From the NCBI GenBank assembly GCA_016928855.1, contig JAFGKA010000020.1, forward strand, positions 1 through 36,103: a DNA stretch of 36,103 bases, written 5' to 3'. The stretch is from Phycisphaerae bacterium. Its GTDB lineage: Bacteria > Planctomycetota > Phycisphaerae > UBA1845 > PWPN01. The notes beneath the pieces were generated by a model. It was not told the DNA's origin and did no database searches. It saw only the letters and a program-made list of their open reading frames with translations. The position numbers and the translations under genes are program-made. Shown one piece after another: positions 22,198-29,783 of this stretch. Position 1 is the first letter of the stretch. Every line of letters starts with the position of its first letter.

Positions 22198-22551
22198 ATG
22201 AACGCATTGATTCTGTTCAATCATCAGCCATACGACGGGACAGACGTTACGTGGAATGGCCTGCGGCTTGCCGGCAAACTGCTCGATCTGGGCATAGAGG
22301 TGCGCGTTTTTCTCATGAATGATTCCGTGGATCTCGCCCGTGACGCCGCCAAAGGGCCGGAGGACTACTTCGATCTGGGACAGATGTTGAAGGATCTCAT
22401 CAACAGGGGCGTAACTGTTAAGGTCTGCGGAACGTGCAAGGCACGGTGCGGGATTCACAAGAACGAGCCGTACTTCCATGGCGCCAACGAGGCCACCATG
22501 GCCGAATTGGCGGAGTGGGTCAGCGAGGCGGATAGAATCGTCGCTTTGTAG
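22198..22551 (+). CDS. DsrE-family sulfur-relay-like protein
   Basis: 117 residues, ATG 22198 with AGAGGG 5-6 nt upstream. Seen: ALILFNHQPYDGTDVTWNGLRLA, LGIEVRVFLMNDSVDLA, then VKVCGTCKARCGIHKNE, where the CGTC Cys is the place of the sulfur-carrying Cys in DsrE-like proteins; the third Cys (ARCG) is extra. Family known for persulfide transfer (DsrEFH, TusBCD). It could feed sulfur to the cluster ATPases or to the NifX-like proteins. Not fused, no partner DsrF/H seen. Confidence 0.82.
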   Translation: MNALILFNHQPYDGTDVTWNGLRLAGKLLDLGIEVRVFLMNDSVDLARDAAKGPEDYFDLGQMLKDLINRGVTVKVCGTCKARCGIHKNEPYFHGANEATMAELAEWVSEADRIVAL

Positions 22552-22558
22552 GATCACG

Positions 22559-23119
22559 ATGAGCCACAATGCTGTAACGGATGACTTCTACGAAACGATC
22601 AAGCCGCGTCTTCACAGGCGTATTGGCCGCGAAGTGCGTGTGGCCCACCGGGTGCTGGACCTGGGTTGTGGGTCATGCGGCCTCGTCCGATATTTGGCCG
22701 ACGCCTGCAAGCAGCAAGTTACCGGTGTGGACATTACCAGCGACAGTTTCCCGTCACGGCGTCATACGTCGAATGGAAGTCGTTACCACTGTCTCAAGCA
22801 CGACGCGGCCAGCCTGGGCTTCGCGGAAGACGGTTCGGCCGATGCCGTGGTCACCGTATGGGCGCTGCACGAGATGGCCAAGCCGAAGGCGATTCTTCAG
22901 GAAGCATACCGGGTTCTGCGTTCAGGCGGCGAGGTTTTGGTTGTCGATTTCCCGCGCGGTTCTCTGGCTCAGAGGCTGTGGAATGAGAAGTACTTCCGAC
23001 CGCCCCAGGTTAAGGCCCTGCTTGAGGGGGAGGGTTTCGAACAGGTGCAGGTCCGCCTGATTGAGCAGGGGCAGGTTATGTGGGCGCGTGGATACCGCCC
23101 GCTGGCGAATCAGACATAG
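22559..23119 (+). CDS. Class I SAM-dependent methyltransferase (1)
   Basis: 186 residues, ATG 22559, 7 nt after the DsrE-like gene with GTAGGAT upstream. Seen: motif I VLDLGCGSCGLVRYLA, motif II-like VTGVDITSDS, ADAVVTVWALHEMAKPKAILQEAYRVLRSGGEVLVVDFPRG. The core is intact but the protein is short, with little beyond the fold, so the substrate is unknown. Its location between DsrE-like and ATPase genes suggests a role in the same system. Confidence 0.85.
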   Translation: MSHNAVTDDFYETIKPRLHRRIGREVRVAHRVLDLGCGSCGLVRYLADACKQQVTGVDITSDSFPSRRHTSNGSRYHCLKHDAASLGFAEDGSADAVVTVWALHEMAKPKAILQEAYRVLRSGGEVLVVDFPRGSLAQRLWNEKYFRPPQVKALLEGEGFEQVQVRLIEQGQVMWARGYRPLANQT

Positions 23120-23132
23120 CGACAACGAAGGG

Positions 23133-24068
23133 ATGGCGAAGCACATGGCGGCAGAGCCTGAGGAATTGGTTGTAGTCAGCGGAAAAGGTGGAACGGGCAA
23201 GACATCGATTGTTGCGTCATTCGCGGCGTTGGCCCGCACGTCCGTCCTCGCCGATTGTGACGTCGATGCGGCGGATCTCCATCTTGTTCTGGAGCCGAAG
23301 GTTTTGAAGCGGGACTCCTTCTCGGGCGGCAAGCGGGCGCGCATCAAGTCGGGCCATTGTATCGCGTGCGGCAAGTGCGAGGAGGTCTGTCGATTCGACG
23401 CGATTTCCTATGACGGGCCCGGTAACGGACGGGTGGCCCGGACCTTCCGCGTGGACCCGATTGCCTGCGAAGGTTGCGGAGTGTGCGCCTGGTTCTGCGC
23501 CGAGCAGGCCATCGAATTCGCACCGGCCGTGAATGGGGAATGGTTTGTCTCTCAGACGCGCTTCGGCCCGATGGTCCACGCCAAGCTGGGCGTCGCCGAA
23601 GAGAACTCCGGCAAGCTTGTGAGCCTTGTTCGCACGGTGGCCAAGGCGGCGGCCGAGCAGCAGGGATTGGACCTGGTGATCATCGACGGCTCGCCGGGCA
23701 TCGGCTGCCCGGTGATCGCGTCGATCACCGGCGCGAGCATGGTGCTTATCGTCACCGAGCCCACGTTGAGCGGACAACACGACATGGAGCGCGTGGCGCA
23801 GCTCGCGCGACACTTCGACATCCCGGCGATGGTCTGCGTCAACAAGTGGGACCTGAACCCGCAAATCGCCGACGAGATTGAGTCGCTGGCGCGAAAAACC
23901 GGCTTCGAGGTGGCCGGGCGGGTTCGATACGACCGCGCAGTGACCCAGGCCCAGATTCGAAAGCAGACAGTGGTCGAATACCAGGACAATGGATGTGCCG
24001 AGGACATTCGGAGCGTCTGGACGTTTGTGCGCAATCGATTGGATGCACGGGAAAAGGCGCGCGGCTGA
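23133..24068 (+). CDS. MinD/Mrp-type P-loop ATPase with inserted two-cluster ferredoxin domain (2)
   Basis: 311 residues from ATG 23133; ATG 23145 is also possible and better placed relative to GAAGGG. Walker A VSGKGGTGKTS at 15-25, ADCDVDAADLH, ferredoxin insert with C76-x2-C79-x2-C82-x3-C86 and C112-x2-C115-x2-C118-x3-C122, IIDGSPGIGCPVIASI and TEPTLSGQHDM. Paralogue of 21295-22152. Two such ATPases are present in the orp2 operon of Desulfovibrio (DVU2103, DVU2104), which supports the same type of locus. Likely forms a heteromer with ATPase 1 (inference). Confidence 0.92.
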   Translation: MAKHMAAEPEELVVVSGKGGTGKTSIVASFAALARTSVLADCDVDAADLHLVLEPKVLKRDSFSGGKRARIKSGHCIACGKCEEVCRFDAISYDGPGNGRVARTFRVDPIACEGCGVCAWFCAEQAIEFAPAVNGEWFVSQTRFGPMVHAKLGVAEENSGKLVSLVRTVAKAAAEQQGLDLVIIDGSPGIGCPVIASITGASMVLIVTEPTLSGQHDMERVAQLARHFDIPAMVCVNKWDLNPQIADEIESLARKTGFEVAGRVRYDRAVTQAQIRKQTVVEYQDNGCAEDIRSVWTFVRNRLDAREKARG

Positions 24069-24149
24069 GACGAGAGGAAGAACTCCGGCCCAGGCGATTG
24101 CAGGGCGAGTGCCCCATGGCCAGGCCCCGGATCAAGAGGTATCAACAGC

Positions 24150-24848
24150 ATGACCGGCGGCTCGGTCCTCAATTCGCACACACTATTTGACTTCGGGCCC
24201 CTGGCTTCGGAGTATGAGCGATGGTATGCGACGCCTGCCGGAAAAGCATACGACGAGGCGCAGAAATCCGACATCGGCAGATTCCTTGAGCCTGCGTTGC
24301 ATGGAGCCCGCCTGCTGGACGTGGGCTGTGGTACAGGGCATTGGAGCCGGTTCTTCGCCTCGTTGGGGTATAGAGTGGTGGGAATAGATATCTCCGAGGA
24401 AATGACCCAGGTTGCCAAGGCCCGTTGGGCATTCAATTGCCATTTCGGCGTGGCCGATGTTTTGGACCTGCCGTTTGATGACCACCGCTTTGATGTCGTA
24501 ACGGCGATGGCAGTGATGGAATTCACCTCGGACCCTGCCGCCGGATTACAGGAGATGGCTCGCTGTGTCACCCATGGCGGGCATATGCTGATCGGAACAC
24601 TCAACAGTCGCTCGGCCCTGAATCAGCAGCGCCTCTCAGAGGGCAAGCAGCCCTACGCGTCAGCACATCTCTTCTCGCCCGAGGAAGTTCACAGTCTTCT
24701 TGCCCCGTGGGGAGAAGTCCACATGGTCGACTCAATGCCTGGTGAGCGCAATACGCGGCCACTGCTGCCCGGGCGTCTCGGCAATCGACTGTCGATGCAT
24801 CGAGGACGGCTCCGGGGGCCCTTCATTGTCGCAGAGGTGCGACGATGA
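24150..24848 (+). CDS. Class I SAM-dependent methyltransferase (2)
   Basis: 232 residues, ATG 24150 with AGAGGT upstream. Seen: LLDVGCGTGHWSRFFA (motif I), VVGIDISEEM, DVLDLPFDDHRFDVVTAMAVMEF, and a C-terminal block HLFSPEEVHSLLAPWGEVH. Ubie/Arsenite-type architecture but no cysteines typical of ArsM, substrate unknown. The 18 bases at 24701-24718 coding LAPWGEV recur at 29563-29580 in a probable decayed copy. Separated by 81 nt from the ATPase gene. Confidence 0.87.
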   Translation: MTGGSVLNSHTLFDFGPLASEYERWYATPAGKAYDEAQKSDIGRFLEPALHGARLLDVGCGTGHWSRFFASLGYRVVGIDISEEMTQVAKARWAFNCHFGVADVLDLPFDDHRFDVVTAMAVMEFTSDPAAGLQEMARCVTHGGHMLIGTLNSRSALNQQRLSEGKQPYASAHLFSPEEVHSLLAPWGEVHMVDSMPGERNTRPLLPGRLGNRLSMHRGRLRGPFIVAEVRR

Positions 24849-24988
24849 ACGTTCGTGCTAGCGTCAATTGAGGTGCACAACGGCTTGTCGAAACGCAACG
24901 GCCGGGCAGAAGGTTTGTTGAAGGGCGGAAATGAGCAACACCACGGGCCCCTATTACGTGCCCGCCCATACGAAAGGATACCTATAGC

Positions 24989-26158
24989 ATGGCTCCTGAT
25001 CCTTTGACCCCGTACGGCAACCGGCCGATGGTGACCCCCATCGTCAACGCCGTGAACTACGAATACCTCTCGTTTGAGGTACTTCGGCAGATCACCGATG
25101 GCGAGATCGACGGCTATACGTACCACCGTGACGACAACCCGACCGTTCGCGAGGTCGAACGGAAGATTGCCGCGTTGGAGGGTGCGGAGGACTGCGTCGT
25201 TTGCACCTCCGGGATGGCTGCCTGCACGATGGTGTACCTCACGTATCTCAAGGTTGGCGACCACCTGATCATTTTCCATGATACCTATGGGGCGAACTAC
25301 AAGGTGTCGCTGATCCTGGAGCGTCTCGGCGTAGAGATTACCTGGCTGAACGCCGATGAGGCCGACAAGATCGGCGAACACATCCGGCCCACTACGCGGA
25401 TGATCTTCCTGGAAACGCCCAGCAACCCGCTCTGCAAGATCATCGATATCGCCGCTGTCCGCAAGGCGGCTGATGCCGTTACGGCCATGGTTGTCGTCGA
25501 TAACACCTTCGCCACGCCGTATCATCAGAACCCGCTTACGCTGGGCGCGGACCTCGTGGTGCATAGCGCTACGAAGGCCCTGGGCGGCCACAATGATCTG
25601 ATGGCTGGCGCGATTGCCGGCACGAAGGAACATTACAACCGGCTGTGGTTCACCCGCCAGGCGATCGGCACGACGCTCGACGCCTATTCCGCGTTCCTCC
25701 TCGACCGGGGGCTCAAGACGTTCGAGTTGCGCGCAAAAGCGATCGCCCGTAGTGCACAGACGGTCGCGGAGTTTCTGGCCGAACACACCAAGGTTTCTCG
25801 CCTTTCCTTCCCAGGGCTGGCCAGTCATCCCGACCATGCCGTGGCAGCAAGTCAAATGCACAGAGGATTTGGCGGAATGCTTGCCTTTGACGTAGGCGAG
25901 GACGAAGAGGACGCCAAGCGGTTCATTGCGGCGCTTCAGACGATTTACCATGCTGTCAGTCTCGGCGCCACGGAATCACTCATCTGCATTCCATACCTGA
26001 CGACGATGCTCTATCTGCCGCCGGAGCGACGAACAACATTCGGTATTGGCAGGAACACGGTTCGGCTCTCGATCGGCATCGAGCCCGCCGAGATCCTTAT
26101 CAAGGATATTAAGCAGGCACTGGCATGCGTGGCACAGGGAGTGACGCTGGATGGCTAA
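24989..26158 (+). CDS. Cys/Met metabolism PLP-dependent enzyme
   Basis: 389 residues, fold type I of the cystathionine gamma-synthase/lyase and methionine gamma-lyase group. Seen: YGNRPMVTPIVNAVNYEY, SGMAACTMVYL, HDTYGANYKV, FLETPSNPLCKIIDI, the PLP-binding Lys in HSATKALGGH, and the late PGLASHPDH..A..QM..GFGGMLAFD and RLSIGIEP. The residue aligned with the reactive Cys of methionine gamma-lyases (YGC) is Ala here (YGA), so classic gamma-lyase specificity is doubtful; synthase or beta/gamma-lyase remain possible. First of a gene set with a Thi4-like protein. AAAGGA lies about 10 nt before the ATG. Confidence 0.87.
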   Translation: MAPDPLTPYGNRPMVTPIVNAVNYEYLSFEVLRQITDGEIDGYTYHRDDNPTVREVERKIAALEGAEDCVVCTSGMAACTMVYLTYLKVGDHLIIFHDTYGANYKVSLILERLGVEITWLNADEADKIGEHIRPTTRMIFLETPSNPLCKIIDIAAVRKAADAVTAMVVVDNTFATPYHQNPLTLGADLVVHSATKALGGHNDLMAGAIAGTKEHYNRLWFTRQAIGTTLDAYSAFLLDRGLKTFELRAKAIARSAQTVAEFLAEHTKVSRLSFPGLASHPDHAVAASQMHRGFGGMLAFDVGEDEEDAKRFIAALQTIYHAVSLGATESLICIPYLTTMLYLPPERRTTFGIGRNTVRLSIGIEPAEILIKDIKQALACVAQGVTLDG

Positions 26159-26351
26159 CGGCAAGATCACCATTCGTGTGGAATGCGCCATTGGTGGTCG
26201 GCGCTCGCCTGCTGAAACCACGCGCTCTTTCCGGGGCGACGTCCTCGTCGGCAGCGTGCGACAGCCGGATATCCGATCGGAACGGGTCGATACCGGCACG
26301 CTCAAACGTGGTCAGTGTAGCAGCGGCACAATTGCGGAGGCGATGGAATGA
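26151..26351 (+). CDS. Small hypothetical protein, coupled to both neighbours
   Basis: 66 residues; its ATG overlaps the stop region of the PLP enzyme by 8 nt and its stop overlaps the Nudix start by 4 nt. No family recognised: MANGKITIRVECAIGG then a basic, Ser/Arg-rich middle and an Ala-Met-Glu end. The tight overlaps suggest a real gene in the operon, but the sequence composition could also be chance in a GC-rich frame. Confidence 0.4.
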   Translation: MANGKITIRVECAIGGRRSPAETTRSFRGDVLVGSVRQPDIRSERVDTGTLKRGQCSSGTIAEAME

Positions 26352-26848
26352 TGGGTTCTTACGTCGCAAGTCTCCGGTCTCGCCTGGGATCCCAGCGAAT
26401 TCTGTTGCCTGGTGTGCGCGCGATCATCCTGGATGATCGCGACGAGGTCCTGCTTCAGCGTAGAACCGACATGGCATGCTGGGGGCTGCCATCCGGATCG
26501 GTGGAACTCGACGAAACGGCACTGGAAGCCCTGAAACGCGAGGTTCGCGAGGAAACCGGCCTGGAGGTACGCCACGCTGAGCCAATGGCCTTGTACTCCG
26601 GCCCCAGCCAGCGATTTGCGTATCCCAACGGTGATGAAATCCAGTGTTTCTCCGTCGCATTCGTCGTGCGCGACTGGACCGGTGAGCCCAAGGCGGACGG
26701 CGTTGAGGGCTCGGAAGTCCGGTTCTGGCCGACCCATGCGTTGCCGGAAGACTTCGTCGCAATTCATGCGAAAACGATGGATGACTTCGCGAAGTACAAT
26801 GGTGATTTCATGCTTTCAAACGAACCCAGAATGGAAAGGAATGTCTGA
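26348..26848 (+). CDS. Nudix hydrolase
   Basis: 166 residues. The Nudix box is intact: G-SVELD-E-TALEALK-REVREETGL (GX5EX7REUXEEXGU), preceded by LLQRRTDMACWGLP. Hydrolyses a nucleoside diphosphate linked to some moiety; the WGLPSGSVE form resembles ADP-ribose and NTP-type members, but substrate is not decidable. Overlaps the previous small ORF and shares one base with the next start (TGATG), so translation is coupled. Confidence 0.9.
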   Translation: MMGSYVASLRSRLGSQRILLPGVRAIILDDRDEVLLQRRTDMACWGLPSGSVELDETALEALKREVREETGLEVRHAEPMALYSGPSQRFAYPNGDEIQCFSVAFVVRDWTGEPKADGVEGSEVRFWPTHALPEDFVAIHAKTMDDFAKYNGDFMLSNEPRMERNV

Positions 26849-27225
26849 TGGTGTCTATGCCCGAAATTGCCCGCCAGGCGTGGGAGGATCGTGACGGTCC
26901 CGTCATTCTCGCGACGGTCAGCTCGGACGGCATTCCCAATATTATCTACGCTACGTGTGTCGGCTTGCTTGGCAATGACCGCCTCGTGGTGGCTGACAAC
27001 TACTTCGACAAGACCCGCAAGAACCTGCTGGCCGGCGGGAAGGGTTCACTGCTGTTCCGGTCCAAGGCCGGTAAGGCTTTCCAGGTGAAGGGTACACTCG
27101 AATACCACACGGAGGGCGAGGTCTTCCAGTACATGAAGACGTGGAATTCCCCGAAGCACCCCGGACATGCCGCGGCGGCGCTGCGCATCGAAGAGGTCTA
27201 TTCCGGGGCAGAGAAGCTCTGTTGA
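26848..27225 (+). CDS. Pyridoxamine 5'-phosphate oxidase-family protein
   Basis: 125 residues of split-barrel FMN-binding fold. Seen: ILATVSSDGIPNIIYATCVGLLGNDRLVVADNYFDKTRKNLLAGGKGSLLFRS in pieces, FQVKGTLEYHTEGE. The short form without the PNPOx catalytic C-terminus is typical of flavin-reductase-like or F420/FMN-binding relatives, so real PdxH activity is unlikely. Starts on the A of the Nudix TGA, fully coupled. Could supply flavin chemistry near the Thi4-like gene (inference). Confidence 0.82.
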   Translation: MVSMPEIARQAWEDRDGPVILATVSSDGIPNIIYATCVGLLGNDRLVVADNYFDKTRKNLLAGGKGSLLFRSKAGKAFQVKGTLEYHTEGEVFQYMKTWNSPKHPGHAAAALRIEEVYSGAEKLC

Positions 27226-27256
27226 GTCAGGCAGTAGCCGTGTGAGGTCGCGAAGC

Positions 27257-28051
27257 ATGAACAGTTTCGAGGAAACAGATGTATCACAGGCGATCCTGGA
27301 GGCCTATCAGGCCAAGTTCGTCGAGGCACTGCGCAGCGACGTCATTATTGTCGGCGCGGGCCCGTCCGGCTTGGTGGCCGCGTGGCGGCTGGCCGAAAGC
27401 GGTCTTCGTATTGTGGTGCTGGAGAAACGCCTCAGTCCTGGCGGCGGCATCTGGGGTGGAAGCCTCGGCATGAACGAGGTCGTCGTGCAGAAAGAAGCCT
27501 TGGGCATTCTGGATGAAGCCGGTGTGCGGCATCAGCCCAGCGGGCGTCTTTTTACGGCCGATGCGATGGAACTGGCATCGGCATTGTGCCTCAAGGCGCT
27601 GCATGCCGGAGCGGTTCTGCTCAACCTGATGATGGCAGAGGACGTTTGCGTGCGCTCCGGGCGAATGACCGGCATTGTCGCCAACCGCTCCATGCTCGGC
27701 GAGAGTTTGCCGATCGATCCCATCGTCTTTTCGGCCAGGGCGGCGATTGACGCCACCGGCCACGAAGCGGTCTTGGCGAACTGTCTCCAGCGTCGCGGGC
27801 TCTTGAAAGAAGGTCTCGGCAGACTTCCAGGTGAAGGCCCGATGGATGCCCCGGCGGGTGAACAGTTTGTGGTGGACCACGTAGCCGAGTTGTTCCCGGG
27901 CTTATGGACGACCGGGATGAGCGTCTGCGCATCCCAAGGCGGTCCGAGAATGGGACCGATTTTCGGCGGCATGCTCATGTCGGGTGCGAGAGTTGCCGAG
28001 CAGTCGGCGCGAGTCCTTCCAAAGGCTGAAGAGGGGAGTCGCCCCGATTGA
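27257..28051 (+). CDS. thi4: Thi4-family thiamine thiazole synthase / FAD-dependent protein
   Basis: 264 residues. Seen: DVIIVGAGPSGLVAAWRLA, EKRLSPGGGIWGG, VDATGHE-type IDATGHE at 165-170 and a C-terminal GPRMGPIFGGMLMSG, all Thi4 features. In yeast Thi4 a Cys before MDP gives its own sulfur; archaeal relatives have His there and use free sulfide. Here the matching segment reads ESLPIDP (P152), with neither Cys nor His, so a suicide mechanism is excluded and a sulfide-using or different reaction is likely. ATG 27257. In an operon with a Cys/Met PLP enzyme that might release sulfide. Confidence 0.85.
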   Translation: MNSFEETDVSQAILEAYQAKFVEALRSDVIIVGAGPSGLVAAWRLAESGLRIVVLEKRLSPGGGIWGGSLGMNEVVVQKEALGILDEAGVRHQPSGRLFTADAMELASALCLKALHAGAVLLNLMMAEDVCVRSGRMTGIVANRSMLGESLPIDPIVFSARAAIDATGHEAVLANCLQRRGLLKEGLGRLPGEGPMDAPAGEQFVVDHVAELFPGLWTTGMSVCASQGGPRMGPIFGGMLMSGARVAEQSARVLPKAEEGSRPD

Positions 28052-28127
28052 GTGGCGGCGCCCTGAGCAGCCGACGGGAGAGCGGAGGATACGTTGCCAA
28101 CACGACCGAAGTGATGAAGGAGTTCGC

Positions 28128-29468
28128 ATGACTACAGCCGACATTGTCATTCTCGGCGGGAGTGCTGCTGGTATCACAGCCGCCATAACAGCTCGAAGGC
28201 ATCACCCGGACAAGCGCATTGGCCTGGTTCGCAAAGAGAAGCAGGTCATGATCCCGTGTGGCATTCCCTACATCTACGGCACGCTGGGCAGCCCGCAGAA
28301 GAATCTCATCCCGGATTCCATTCTGGAAACGAACCGGATTGATCTGCACATCGCCGAGGTGACGAAGATCGATCGGAAAGAGCGCAGGCTTGGAACGAGC
28401 GAAGGCGACGTGAAGTACGAGCGGCTCATTCTGGCGACGGGCTCTCTTCCCACCAAGCCGCCGATCCCTGGTGTGGACCTCGATGGCGTCTTCGCCATCC
28501 TGAAGGATGTCGAGCACCTGCGCATGCTTCAGCAGCGGCTGCAGAAGGCAAGTGATGTCGTCATCATCGGCGGCGGTTTTATCGGGATCGAGTTCGCCGA
28601 CGAGATCAACAAGATCGGCGGTAAGGACGTGACCGTGCTGGAGCTTGCGCCGAACTGCCTGAGCTTGTCCTACGATCCGGACTTCTGCACCGAGATGGAG
28701 AACCTGCTCACCTCGCGCGGCATTACCGTGCGTACTTCGGCGACCGTGGAACGGATCGCAGGCGACGGACGTGTCAGCGCCGTTGCGTTGGCGGACGGTT
28801 CCAGCGTACCCGCCGACATGGTCATTCTTGGCATCGGCGCCCGAGCCAATGTCGAGCTGGCCAGGCAGGCGGATCTGCGCCTGGGGCCCACGGGCGGCAT
28901 TGCGGTCGATCGCACCATGCAAACATCAGACCCCGCCATTTTTGCCTGTGGAGACTGCGCGGAGAAGATATCGTTCTTCGGCGGCCGGCCCTCGCCCCTC
29001 AAGCTGGCGTCCATCGCTCAACTGGAGGCCCGAATTGCCGGAGCGAACGTCTTCGGGTTGCGTCGGGAAAGCGACGGCACGTTAGGCATCTGGTCCACGG
29101 CGGTAGGCGAGTTAGCCATGGGTACCGCTGGCCTTACCGAATCCATGGCCAAGGACCGCGGCTACCAGGTCGTCTGCGGCACCGTGGAAACGCCAAACCG
29201 CCACCCCGGAGCCATGCCGGGCGCTGCTCCAGTCAAAGTGAAGCTCGTTTTCGAACTTCATTCGCAGGTGCTCATTGGCGGCCAGGTCCGCGGCAACACG
29301 TCGGTCGGCGAAATGATCAATACCATCGCCGCGTGCGTGCAAAAACGGATGACGGCCGAGGATATCGCCATGTTCCAGATGGGGACGCATCCGGCATTGA
29401 CGGCGTCACCGATCGTATACCCCTTGGTCAACGCGGCCGAACTCGCCCTGAGCCAGGCGCGACAATAG
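28128..29468 (+). CDS. CoA-disulfide reductase-like FAD/NAD(P) oxidoreductase
   Basis: 446 residues, ATG 28128 with AAGGAG 5 nt upstream. N-terminal FAD motif VILGGSAAGITAA, single Cys C44 in MIPCGIPYIYG (the redox Cys of CoADR/NADH oxidase), second nucleotide motif VVIIGGGFIGIEFADE, and FACGDCAEK. C-terminal dimerisation domain present. Family members reduce CoA or other disulfides, persulfides or oxygen using NAD(P)H. Together with DsrE and the Thi4-like gene it supports sulfur chemistry. Upstream in-frame codons to 27984 overlap the Thi4 gene and are not used. Confidence 0.88.
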   Translation: MTTADIVILGGSAAGITAAITARRHHPDKRIGLVRKEKQVMIPCGIPYIYGTLGSPQKNLIPDSILETNRIDLHIAEVTKIDRKERRLGTSEGDVKYERLILATGSLPTKPPIPGVDLDGVFAILKDVEHLRMLQQRLQKASDVVIIGGGFIGIEFADEINKIGGKDVTVLELAPNCLSLSYDPDFCTEMENLLTSRGITVRTSATVERIAGDGRVSAVALADGSSVPADMVILGIGARANVELARQADLRLGPTGGIAVDRTMQTSDPAIFACGDCAEKISFFGGRPSPLKLASIAQLEARIAGANVFGLRRESDGTLGIWSTAVGELAMGTAGLTESMAKDRGYQVVCGTVETPNRHPGAMPGAAPVKVKLVFELHSQVLIGGQVRGNTSVGEMINTIAACVQKRMTAEDIAMFQMGTHPALTASPIVYPLVNAAELALSQARQ

Positions 29469-29479
29469 CCCTGGCAGCG

Positions 29480-29704
29480 ATGAAGTTCAGCTCGAGCCTG
29501 GTGGCCGGATTGCACGACGCGTCGGCGGATCTTCACTTGTCCAATCAGGTCTGCCGTCTCTCTGCCCCGTGGGGAGAAGTTCGTAGGATCACCTCTTCCC
29601 GGGAGGAGCCCAACGTGCGGTCACTCATGCCCACGATAGACGCGATGCACTGCGCGGAGGCGTGGGTTCGACCCGCCACGCGCGGCGTCGAGAAGGCGGC
29701 TTGA
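29480..29704 (+). pseudogene. Decayed methyltransferase C-terminal fragment (possible)
   Basis: An open frame of 74 codons contains DLHL...LSAPWGEVRRI...REEPNVRSLMP, which aligns with HLFSPEEVHSLLAPWGEVHMV...GERNTRPLLP at the C-terminus of the methyltransferase at 24150-24848. 18 bases (29563-29580) are identical to 24701-24718. There is no SAM-binding domain before it, so it reads as a leftover of a duplicated or inserted gene. Real function as a small protein cannot be excluded. Confidence 0.5.
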
Positions 29705-29783
29705 ATTGCGCCGCCGTGGGTGTATCCTAGCGGTGTCAAGCGATTCGGATTGCATGCGGGCTGACTGGGAATCGAGCGAGGAG

